From Glossina fuscipes (taxonomy: Eukaryota > Arthropoda > Insecta > Diptera > Glossinidae), in contig NW_023998523.1 in the NCBI RefSeq assembly GCF_014805625.2, positions 447,483-511,482 on the forward strand: a stretch of 64,000 bases of DNA, in the 5' to 3' direction. The number at the start of each line of letters is the position of its first letter. The first letter of the stretch is position 1. The position numbers and the translations under genes are program-made. Shown piece by piece: positions 36,553 to 46,690 of this stretch. Below the pieces are notes generated by a model that was not told the DNA's origin, searched no databases, and worked only from the letters and a program-made list of their open reading frames with translations.

Positions 36553-37625
36553 GTTCTGTATATTCGAACGAAATGAAGAGTTTGCTGCTCTGTTGCCAAC
36601 TTGAGCTGAAATAGTATTGCGTTTGACTTTACAGAAGAAATAACCTAATAATAAATTATTATAGATTGCAATGTGAATTCTATAATATGGAAGGGGACAT
36701 TAGAGAGATCCTTATCTCAACTTTTCGCAAGCTGTATGTAAAAATGTTTTCAAAACTCCATGAAAATGTTCGATGAAGAAAAAGATCAATTGATATCTAA
36801 AGTCGTAACAGGCGGCGATTCTTCTTTAATTTAATTTCGGTTCTAAATTTTTCTAACCTAATTAGGTGCTTATTTATCGAGTTGAGGTAGCCTAAATTTG
36901 GCGAATGCAGTTTAGCTCGACCTTGTCCGATGATAAGATGGCAGATTTTGCAAATTTATCGTATCACCAGAAGTTAGATGATAACCTCAAAAGTGTCGAA
37001 GGATATTTGGGCGCCAGAACCTGATAATTGTAAATGTTCAAAAGAGAAGAAAAAAATGTGAATGTGAACCCCAGGAAAAGCAAACCGATGTTTTATCAGC
37101 ACAAATAGTACACATAAATAAAAACTCCACCTAAACTACATTTCTTCATTTAGTTGCCTGACAAAATCGCGACTAGTTTGTAGAAGACGTGAAAAACCCT
37201 TTTTAACATATGTTTTTTTAGAGTTATTTTGAGGGTCAATTAACCTCGCTTATGAATTTATAGTTAGGTCTCTTAGTATTGTTTCTGCAATAATTTTTCC
37301 ATTACATTTTTGTATATTTATATATATATTGTTGCCTTGTGTGTACAAATTTTATGAGGCAAAATACGGTTCACAAGTCTGTAGGCCTATAAATATGAAT
37401 TGCTGCCAAGTAGCATACATAATACAATGTATGTATATATAAATGTGTGCGTCAGTTTGATGTACGTATACTATAGGTAATATATAATATAATATATTAT
37501 ACGTGCGCTTTTCAAATTGCAAAGTCATGCCATTTTTTGATTACAGCATTATTAAGTCATTAAGTTTACAGTGTACATGTAGATGTAATAGTAAATGCTC
37601 GACAACTTATTGTTTATTTAATTAA
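36553..37625. other. Non-coding stretch, no gene recognised
   Basis: Unassigned sequence with TA-rich patches near 37310-37330 and 37425-37500. Confidence 0.45.
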
Positions 37626-38019
37626 ACAACTAAAAAACACTGTGGGACACGGCTCACAATTAAACAGCCTACTACCCTTCCTTTGAGAAAGTTATTCAAA
37701 TATCTTTTCAAATAAGGCTTTGTATGGGGAGCGATCGAAAGAGTGGTCCGATCCCAACTAAGTTCACTATTGTTTCTCTCTAGGCATAAATATATCGGTG
37801 TACCATATATCAACAAAATATATTAAAAATTTGCTACTTGTAGGTCAACGATAAGATGGACAGATGAACCGGCAGACAAGCTTAGATTGATTCAAAAAGT
37901 GATTCTGTGAATCGAAAGATATAATAAAAGGTGGTTGTCGCTCAAGTCTTTCTAGGTGTTGGATACACCCGCACAAAACTTAATATAGCCTCCACACCAC
38001 AATCGTTGTAGGGTATGGA
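37626..38019 (+). mobile_element. Family A, copy 11 (internally deleted, both ends present)
   Basis: A diverged 5' end, 'ACAACTAAAAAACACTGTGG', leads into 'GGCTTTGTATGGGGAGCGAT', 'AAGAGTGGTCCGATCCCAAC', 'ATCGGTGTACCATATATCAA', 'GGACAGATGAACCGGCAGAC', 'AAGCTTAGATTGATTCAAAA' and 'AAAGTGATTCTGTGAATCG'. The 3' end is 'TAATATAGCCTCCACACCAC' with 'AATCGTTGTAGGGTATGG', which keeps the hairpin. About 395 bases: the middle is lost. Confidence 0.8.
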
Positions 38020-39319
38020 AAAAAATCTAATATTAGAAATAAAAACCAAAAGATAAAACGGTATATAGGGTTTCGACTTGAATCATATGTAAAATTATTT
38101 TGATATATTTTATGAAAATTTATTAACTTGAGCATCTGTCTAATAGGCATAAAGCATTCTGTTGGCAGTGCACAGTTTAAGAGCTAACGGTGATTTAAGA
38201 ATAATATTTGGGTCAGAGTGGTTCTCCGACTTTGGCGCATTTATATTATGTGTATGTTGTTATGTTTGTGTTTTTGTTCTTGTTCTTTGTAATAAATGAT
38301 TTTGGTCTCTTCACGAATTACTTAAGATAATTTATGAAGGATTTCTTTGAGCTTTATGTCGCATTAAGATATTAAATTAAATTCAATTAATTTTTTTTTT
38401 TTTTTCTTTTTTTAGTTTTGCAAGAAATTTCATTTCAAACGTAAGTAATGAATTTGCATACGCACAGAAAGAAAAGAATTATTTTTATTATTCATTTTCA
38501 TTATTATGATTATCATTATTATTATTAATGATGACGGAAATACTTTGCGTTATAAACATTTGTTTCAATTTTTTACATGTCATGTGCATCGCCAAAGTAA
38601 TCTTTTTAGAATTGAACGCAATTTCATGGAAATATTTTTTATGATTTTATGAAATAAATTTCAACTCATTTTTGCATACGTGTGAAATATAAAGAATTTA
38701 TATCGTTGCATTAAGTATTTATGCAATTTGCGTCATATTAATTATAGCATAAATGGTCCACTTATGAATCGTGAAATATTTGTGAATCGGTTATGAAATT
38801 GTCGTTGTTAGTCATTATAAAATAATTTTTAGACGATTGTAACGAATCGATTTCATTAGCGAAACATAGTTCAAAAGAATTTTTTACTTTTTGCGAAAAA
38901 CAATCAAACAGTCAATGGTTGAAGCATTGATATTATAAGTGGAACATCGCGTTGATTTCCACATACTTCTGATCGGCCCGCTTGTAAACATTTCCTCTAT
39001 TTCGTATTATAAATAAGGCATTCATCATCTTAGTTTACACACCCTTCGAACGCTTAGAAGAGATTCGAATAGGTCGACTCGGACCACTTTTCAAGAACAA
39101 GACGATGTTATAAAAGTAAGAGTGAGCCATTCCTTATCTTCAAGATTGAAATGTAACTAATGTTGCCCGAAATTTGTCCGATAATCAATTCCATTGATTT
39201 ATTTGAACGTTCAGTATTACCGTAGTAGTAGCGTTCATACCCCACGTTTCTCTTATGCACCGTGTAGGATATACTAAGTGTGTGCCATGGCTCTCTAATC
39301 GTTTGTCAATGGATTATAT
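38020..39319. other. Non-coding stretch, no gene recognised
   Basis: Includes a T-run (38392-38405) and ATT repeats at 38478-38530. The part from 38200 to 38830 looks free of transposon copies. The part 38940-39310 has an older, more even composition and could hold a further decayed family A piece ('GGTCGACTCGGACCACTTTT'), which I did not call. Confidence 0.45.
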
Positions 39320-39550
39320 TTATACCGTATACCAATTGTGGTGGAGGGTATATTAGATTACCGCGCTAAGACATGTCTTCTGATCGATTTAGGCGATTTT
39401 CAAATATTTTTTGGAAAATTTGCAGACGAAGAAATGGATATGCTTGCGTGCATAATAAATACTTTTAAAATTTTATTAAATTCTTAATCCTTCCTTGTGG
39501 CCCGCAAGGTGATATACAGTGCTTAATAGTCGACCATGCCTGAATATAAG
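39320..39550 (-). mobile_element. Family A, copy 12 (- orientation, ends only)
   Basis: Starts, in window orientation, 'TATACCAATTGTGGTGGAGG' and 'GTATATTAGATTACC', the inverted 3' end, and ends with 'TTAATAGTCGACCATGCCTG', the inverted 5' end. Little of the body remains between. Comparison with the 28.4-29.1 kb copy gives the orientation. Confidence 0.7.
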
Positions 39551-40800
39551 ATTTAAATTTGCTTTTACATAACAGGGATAACAGGGTAACACCGAAAATT
39601 ATGCCGGCGGGGGGGAAGTACAGGTTTCTTGGAAACATCGGAATAAGTCCTTGTAGTGTCCGATTTCGGACTGACTACATAACCTTCAGAAGCTCGAATT
39701 GTTTTCCTGAGACCGAATCGAATACATGATGATACAAAAAGCATCATGAAATTAATAGAACAGGAATGGCAGATGCTTAAGAAAAGTAGCGGAGGGTCTA
39801 AAGAAAGCATCCTTTAATGTCGCCTGAAAAATAAGGGTTACAATGTTAACTTTATTCATGAAATGGTGTGTGTCGTTACTCTTAAAGGAAACTCTAAAAA
39901 TCTGTCGATCAAATAGCGCGGAACCAAAAGGGCAAAAGTAAAGAAGCATTTCGCCTCGAAAATGCTGCTAGAACAGATAAACGAAAAAAGACTAGCATAG
40001 AAGATGTTGGTAGAGGTCAGAGGAACCTATTATTGATGCCTGTTGAACATGAAAGCAGGGAAATGCTTTAGGATACTGCTTACCATATCTGTCCTAAGTT
40101 TTGGTTAAATACATTGCCGGTAGCAAAAAACGCTATAAGTTGCGTGGACATTGCTTAATTTAAAAATTTAAAAGACTGATAGGATAGGAAAGGTACGGAG
40201 CTACTGACTACTGGCCGTCTCGAGCAAGTGTTTAACACGAGTCACTCGGTAGAGGAGCTTTGTTACATTTGTGCTTAAGTACGATAAGCCATGAATTGTT
40301 CATGCCATTGGCTCGAGTCGATAATGTGTCTGTGCAAACTCCAATACACTGGGGCACATGAAAACAAAAAAAAGGCAAACACATAGGAGCACTTACTCGC
40401 CCATACTTGCTAGTGTACATATATATATATATATATAAATATATGCACACACACACTAATAAGCAAATACACATTGCAAACAAGGCTATTAACGTGCAAC
40501 ACCTATAAACTTTATCTCTAGCTTTAAAATCATCATCATTACGCTGACGTTGAAGCTACTGCGTCAATAATTTTATTTTGTTTTTCTAAAGAATCTTAAA
40601 TCTGATTTATTGATGCATAGTATATACGTCTGTCGCTTACTTTCCCGAGTCATTCTTTGATATTAATTAATGTTCGTATTAATGAACGTCTTAATCAAAT
40701 GACTTTGCATTGTTGTCGTAAACGTAGGTATTGTGTAATCAACACTTTGATGACTTAATAAGTTGTCGTTTTCCTTCTGAGTACAAAAGCGTTACAATGA
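39551..40800. other. Non-coding stretch, no gene recognised
   Basis: More even in composition than its surroundings between about 39560 and 40340, as if derived from an old coding transposon, but no protein match was found in either strand. It contains a seven-G run at about 39608-39614, an 18-base near match to a homing-endonuclease site at 39573-39590, and a TA run at 40419-40438. Confidence 0.4.
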
Positions 40801-40818
40801 ACAAAATTAACGTGATAG

Positions 40819-40850
40819 ACAGCAGCAATAGCAGCAGCAGCAGCAGCAGC
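40819..40850. repeat. (CAG)n trinucleotide repeat
   Basis: An interrupted CAG run ending in seven pure units. No frame through it looks like a gene. Confidence 0.9.
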
Positions 40851-40933
40851 ATTAACAACATTAACATACAGGTACTATATGCCTATTATGTGAGTTTTAT
40901 GTAAGTATTGCAAACTAACGGTTTTTAGCTCAT

Positions 40934-40978
40934 ATTATTATTGTTGTTGTTGTTGTTGTTATTATTATTGTTGTTGCT
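40934..40978. repeat. (TTG)n/(TTA)n trinucleotide repeat
   Basis: TTA units, about seven TTG units, then TTA units and TTG again. Confidence 0.9.
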
Positions 40979-41207
40979 TAACTCATTTTAATAGTTACAT
41001 GAGCATAACAACATCCGCTGCCATTGTCTATCTTGTTAAGTTTATGAACACACAACACTGCAAAGAATGCAATGCAAACATAAAAGGCATTAGCTAATAT
41101 TCAGTTTCCCTTTGTCACCCACAACACCGTTGCATGTTGTTGCTGTTTTTCTTCTTTTCTTTTCTTTCCTTTTTTTTCCTTCTAGAACAATGTATTACGT
41201 CCTTGCC

Positions 41208-41238
41208 ATTGTTGTTGTTATTATTATTATTGTTGTTA
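41208..41238. repeat. (TTG)n/(TTA)n trinucleotide repeat
   Basis: A short compound trinucleotide repeat of the same type as the one 250 bases upstream. Confidence 0.85.
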
Positions 41239-41327
41239 AGAACCGTAAAAACATGTTACTCGTGTTGTCAGATAATGTTTCACAATATGTTGTATAAATT
41301 TTGACTATAACTGCTGTTATACTGTTA

Positions 41328-41374
41328 CTGCTATTGCTGCTGCTGCTGCTGCTGTTGCTGTTGCTTTTGCTTGC
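41328..41374. repeat. (CTG)n trinucleotide repeat
   Basis: Interrupted CTG/TTG run. On the + strand one frame becomes poly-Leu and on the - strand a Ser/Asn-rich frame appears. Both are repeat artefacts. Confidence 0.9.
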
Positions 41375-41736
41375 GCCTCTACTGTTGTTGTTCCTTTTCC
41401 TATTGCAGTTACTGATGACGATGATGGTTACAGTTGATGTTGCCACAGATAGATTACAACGATTTAAAACAGTTCACCTCATCACATCCATGCAAACGGC
41501 ATAAGCTTTTTGTTTTAAACAGTAAACGAAAAAAAAAAAAAGAAGAAGAAGGCAAGCAGTAACCGCCCAATGCTTTAAGTAGTATGCTGTTCGGTTCTGA
41601 TACTTTTAAAGTCAAATTGTCGAGTATAAATCACCTTTGCACCCTGACCCAGCGTGTTGTATTGACAACAACACCAATAACAATAACAATAACAACGACA
41701 ATCATAGCAACAAGAAGACAGAAAGCTTATGCTTAT

Positions 41737-41810
41737 GACGATGACGACGACGTCGTCGATGAGAATGACGATGATGATGATGATGATGACGATGGCAATG
41801 ATGATGATGG
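41737..41810. repeat. (GAC)n/(GAT)n repeat with internal palindrome
   Basis: A GAC run meets a GTC run to form the perfect 14-base palindrome CGACGACGTCGTCG (41745-41758), followed by a long GAT run. The + frame is poly-Asp and the - frame is poly-Ser. I do not call a protein. Confidence 0.9.
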
Positions 41811-43589
41811 AAAAAAGTCAATGGGAATAAAATATGTATTGTTCGTTGTTTGAAAAGTCCGCGGGAAGGAGACAAAAGACAAGACTAGAAAAGATGCAAA
41901 AAAATAAAAAAAAATACTTTTTAGCAAATGATATCAGAAGTGTGCATCTGGGAATACTTAAATTTTTTTTTTTTTTTTTTTGCTTTTGTATTCTGTTTCG
42001 TTTTTTTTGGAATTTTTTCTTTAAAGACTGTATTATATTGGAAGCTTCAGTGCACGTTTACTAATCTATACCTATATGTATATATACATAAACACATACA
42101 GTTAAAAAGTAACCAAACGATAAGATACATGGTACGGCTTCTTTAACAAAAAAAAAAATAAATAAAAAAAAAAATTGTGGCAGCCTTTGAAGAAATCGTA
42201 AGCAAGCGATGAAGACAACAAAAACGGTAAACAATTGGTGAATGACTTAGAGTTGTGTTAGTAAAGTGTTTTCTATATACTATATATGTTATATGTGTTA
42301 TATATATTTAAAAAGTGTTAGTGCGCTTGAAGAAATTGTGCCAGTAGTGTTTGCCGTTTGAGAAATAGAAATCGTTGTTATGTTGTGAAAACTTTTGTTT
42401 AACAGGAGTAATCAGTTAGATAAGGATAAGAAGTGATTTGAAAAGTTTGGGGATTTCAATGCAATTGGGAATACACTCTCGATCGATAGATATACACGTA
42501 TGTTCATTATGTATGTATGAGAAAATCATGTTAAGTACAAGTTTGTGAAGAATAACAATAACAACAACAACAATAAGAAAAGCAATAGCAAGCAATAATA
42601 TGTTAAAGATTAATGTTAAGAACGTTAAAAAGCCGCTTTTTTTAATAGATTTTTCTCAACTGATATCCCAGCGCCATTAAAAAAAACAGTTACAGCCTTT
42701 AAACACACCACACCATCTACCATCAAGCTAAACGCGATCGTCGCGATACACATATATATAAAGAAACAGTTGAAAATTAACAGCCTCCTCTGGTCTATTA
42801 CAAGCGTCATCATCATTTAAACGCTAACAAAAAAAAAAAAAAACTCTCCGCTTGAACTGCTGCTTACTTGCCGTTTACAGCCTGGCTTGGCTGTTGTCGT
42901 CAGTGCATCTTTGCTCGAGTTCATGACATTATTGTGTCGTCAATGAATTGTGTTTAAATTGTAATTATTTGGCAATTGTTTTTACTCTTCACTATTAATG
43001 TTTCATATCCACTTGCAACTAATTTTTCATTGTTTGGCTTTTATTGGATTTTATTACACTTCTCATCATATTAACGGTTGAATGATTTTTTGAAAAAACA
43101 GTTACGAAAATTTTCATTTTTATTTGTCTTAGGGGACTTTAACTAAAGGTATTAAAATTTCTTTGTTCTTCTTCTTCCTGTTAATTCGAAACGTGATAGA
43201 CGCACACTGGTATCTAAAATTAGCCTAAATTCATTCAAAAACTTATGATTTTCGAAAAATGTTTCTAAACTTTTCATAAAAATTTCGAATTCTCCTCTAC
43301 TTCCTTCCTCTTCTTAAAGCTATCTCGTAACATTTGCTCCACATTTATTAGGCATACCGGGGTTTGAAAGTTTACTTTTCTATTTGGAATAATGCTTCAA
43401 CGATATTTCTATATTACTTGTGAAAAAAAATCTCTTTCGTTTATTTCGATTCATCCTAACTTGGCGTGGGTTTGATTGACTTTTTCTGCATCATTTGCAA
43501 CTCAGTTATCATCAATTCTTTTCAGGTCAATTTAATTTCTTCTTCTTCCCTTGCGAATAAACATATTGCTTAAACTGTCCGCAAGAGTA
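41811..43589. other. Simple-sequence-rich stretch, no gene recognised
   Basis: Contains poly-T at 41964-41980, A-rich runs at 42148-42174, TA-rich DNA near 42275-42310, AAC/AAT units near 42550-42575 and poly-A at 42829-42842. No family A or B copy appears until 43590. Confidence 0.5.
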
Positions 43590-43795
43590 GCAGGCTAGGT
43601 AAGAACAGCGACTAATACCTCAGCATTCGCGGGTTGAAATCTCAGTTCGGTAGAGTTTACTTTGGTCGTAGATATAGTGAGGTTTCAGTCGGCAAAGGCA
43701 TAACACTTGTCGAGATCGCGTATAGGACCACTAGGCGTTTCTTCACTTGTTCGTCTTTCTGACCGTCACTGTGTTGTACTGTGAGTGATTGGCCA
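43590..43795 (+). mobile_element. SINE, family B copy 2
   Basis: The B-box-like GCGGGTTGAAATCTC (43629-43643) is followed by 'AGTTCGGTAGAGTTTACTTT', 'GTCGGCAAAGGCATAACACT', 'GACCACTAGG' and a CT-rich link, then 'TTTCTGACCGTCACTGTG'. The block order is the same as at 7.6 and 54.9 kb. The tRNA-like head includes 'GCGACTAATACCTCAGC', whose stem-like arms could derive from an anticodon arm, but no anticodon can be read with trust. Confidence 0.7.
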
Positions 43796-45554
43796 TTTAA
43801 AAAAAGAAGAAAGTTTTGATATACATAATTGATGAGCTTGCTTCCCGCCGTCCCATTAACGTTTTGACCAATAATTAAGCAACTTACTCCGCTTGTCTTT
43901 CTTCCTATTGTAATCAGTTGTAAACTGCTCGAACACTTCTGTGCTCATTTTTTCTAAATTGTATATCAAACTCTTCAATATACCCATCAACCGCAGATTG
44001 AAAGAGATTTTTTTAAAGTTTGGAAAGAAAACTTAATTGGAACTTGGCTGAACGTGGCAACGAAAATGTTTCGACAGAGATTTAACTCTGATGTTGGCCA
44101 TCGAGATAGCGATAATGTCAACTGACAGACTGTGTTGACAACTCTTTTTTTTTTCATAAAAAGCAGAGGAAGTTTATAGAGACAGATTGGTCAGAGCACA
44201 CGGCTGCAGTAGAAGGAAGAGAGTAAGAACAGCTCTCTCTTAAGAACAACAACAAGAAATAAAAACAGGGTTTTTGCTCATTTCTTATATACTACAATAG
44301 ATACAAGACTAAGTATATTTCGTTAGGTGTGTGTTTCTAAAGTCGAAAATGGAAAAAAGTTAGTCATGCCCACGCAATGTAACACAGTATCGATAATTAT
44401 TTTTTCCTCTTTCCTTTAAAATTTTAAGATAAAAGTCTTTGATGAAAAGGATCCGTTTAATTGTGTGTGAAAGAAGTCAGAACAATATGGAGCAAGATGC
44501 CAAGGACTTGGCTCTGAAATTACTTCCCTGCGAAACTGGTCTTTAAGAAATGAATGATAGGAGAAGATATTCATATCTTCCATCTATCATCATCTATTCA
44601 TCTATTATTTGCAATAGTCGTAGCTTTTACTTCTCTCTCTCTCTTGAGAGGTAAATGATCCCAGTTAGGAAAGAGGTTGCGACATTTTAATCGGCCAATT
44701 AAGAGGAATTCTATTTTGTCATGAAACTTTTATACCCTGAAAACAGTTCTCTACGTCTATCTACGTCTTCGTCACTTCATCTATAAACATAAAAAATTTT
44801 TAATTAGAGTTTTTTTAAAGGCTCGCATTAAAGTAATCACTTTACCATTAAAATTTAATGTTAATTAATGGATTAAATTTTTGTAACAAATTTCTTGAAA
44901 AAGTTTCCCCATTTTCGCTCAAAAAAAAAAACAAATACAAAAAATATACAAACTTTAATTGTAATTTAGCACATGGACAAACAGTTCGAGAGAGCTTCAA
45001 ACCATTAATCATTCAAGCATTCGAAACTGCTCTACTTGGTGTATTTATAATTAATTTTTAGAAAGAAAAAAAAATAAAACATATATATATTCTCTATAAG
45101 CATTAGAAACTCTTACAGAGGAATACAAGTAAGTGTATTATGATGCGGAGAAGAATTCAGGTAAAATTGAATGTTTTTTTTATTTGAACATAAGTAGCAG
45201 CAATTTCATGCTTTTTAAGTTTTAACGAAAGGAGAGATAATAAGAATTATTAAATTAAAGAATCGCAGAAAAAGAAGCAAAAATAAATAAATAAAACATG
45301 AAAAATAATACATATGTTTAGATAATTCATTAAGAGATACCAAGTAAGATGGATCATCACATAAATAGCCATCACTTCTAAGACATGAAGTGAAATGTAG
45401 TCGCAAGCAACGAAAACTTTACTATGCAACTTTACCGCAAGGGGTAAAAGGCTAAAAGAAAATTATTTAATTACTGAAAAAACGAAAATTTTTATATAAA
45501 AGTCTCATAAGCATTCAATTGTTTGATGAAGAAACGAATAAGTAGCCGAATAAG
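43796..45554. other. Non-coding stretch, no gene recognised
   Basis: Holds a CT run at 44631-44644, an 8-base-arm palindrome (GAAGATAT / ATATCTTC, 44563-44580) and A-rich runs. No domain or repeat copy was recognised. Confidence 0.5.
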
Positions 45555-45655
45555 CAAAGAATCGCGACTAGCAACTTAATGGTTGCGGGTTCAAAACTCA
45601 AGTGCGACAAGGTTTTCAAAATCCATGCTTTGTAATACACGGACACTAAATAGAT
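45555..45655 (+). mobile_element. SINE, family B copy 3 (head only)
   Basis: 'ATCGCGACTAGCAACTTAAT' and 'GGTTGCGGGTTCAAAACTC' show the best-preserved head. GCGAC and GTTGC can pair as a stem, and the B-box-like GGGTTCAAAACTC (45587-45599) is intact. The CT-rich body and the 'GACCGTCATCG' tail are absent, so this copy is truncated on its 3' side. Confidence 0.6.
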
Positions 45656-46409
45656 GGAAATGAAAGTTTTTTAGACTTCGTTGGCATCATTTTGTACGCC
45701 ATGTAATCGGTTGATTTTCGTCGAGCTAAGGAACCCGTTTCAAAATTATTCGCTTCAATTATTCGAAGCAATGCAGAAAGGGATGCATTGAGTTACCAAT
45801 TTTATAATAAACTTAATATGCCATCTTATACGTGGTTTTTTTTTTCATAAAAACGGGTGCGATTGAATAATCAGTGATTTACAATTTTCCATGAAAACTT
45901 TCTAAACGCTTGAGTGAATTGATTTTTCTTAACAATTGATGCTCATTAGAACATTAAAATCGTTTTGTTTATTAAAAATTAGTTTAATTAAAAAAATTAA
46001 AAAACAAAGAGAGCTAAGACGAAACTTAAAATCATTTCGATTGACTCTGAATTTTTTCAACTATTATTACAGCCAAAAAATATGAACGATACTATAGCGA
46101 GCAAGTCAAATACAAAATCTATTTGCAGACCAGTAGCATTAATTAATTTAAACTTCATTTCGCACAATTTCACACTATCCTAACATGCCTTCAGTTCTCC
46201 TCGCCAATAACACACGCAGTATTCACTTTTCTCTTATCTCTAATGACATAGTCCTTCTTTGATGTAGTTTAGATGTACATTATATTGTGCGCATAGGTAG
46301 GAATATAGGTCGTTTTGGAACCTAGACAAATCGTATCAGTATTAAGTATTCACAGGTGGGAAACGCCTTTAAAACGCTAGTTATTTGTAAATCATTCTAT
46401 TGACATCCG
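45656..46409. other. Non-coding stretch, no gene recognised
   Basis: AT-rich, unassigned. An A-rich patch lies near 45980-46010. Confidence 0.5.
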
Positions 46410-46690
46410 AACAGCGGCTCGTGTCATGTGCACTTACACGGATTTCTGCGGATTTTACGGCGGTCGCCAAGACCACTTAACTTATTTTCGAAAAGAAATT
46501 GGCGTTGGCCAATTGATCACCGTGTTCGCGTCTTCGAGCGGTAAAACCTTCCCATTTCCAATTTTATTACTTAAGCCGAACTTACAACTAAAATTACGTA
46601 ACAATAACTTAAACCTAAGTGTAGATCATGTGGCAAGCGCGTCTTGTGACTTTGGTCCTCATACAACTGTTGATTGGAAATAACTTAGGA
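46410..46690. other. Locally GC-rich block, identity unknown
   Basis: Composition rises sharply: 32 of the 60 bases at 46501-46560 are G or C, against roughly one third in most of the window. An 85-codon frame (46426-46683, +) spans the block but shows no domain, signal peptide or membrane segment. It might be the LTR or body of an old retroelement, or a small exon. Nothing seen decides between these. Confidence 0.35.

Noticed and set aside
41301..41927. Poly-Leu, poly-Asp, poly-Ser and Ser/Asn-rich frames
   Set aside because: All follow from CTG and GAT/GAC trinucleotide repeats.
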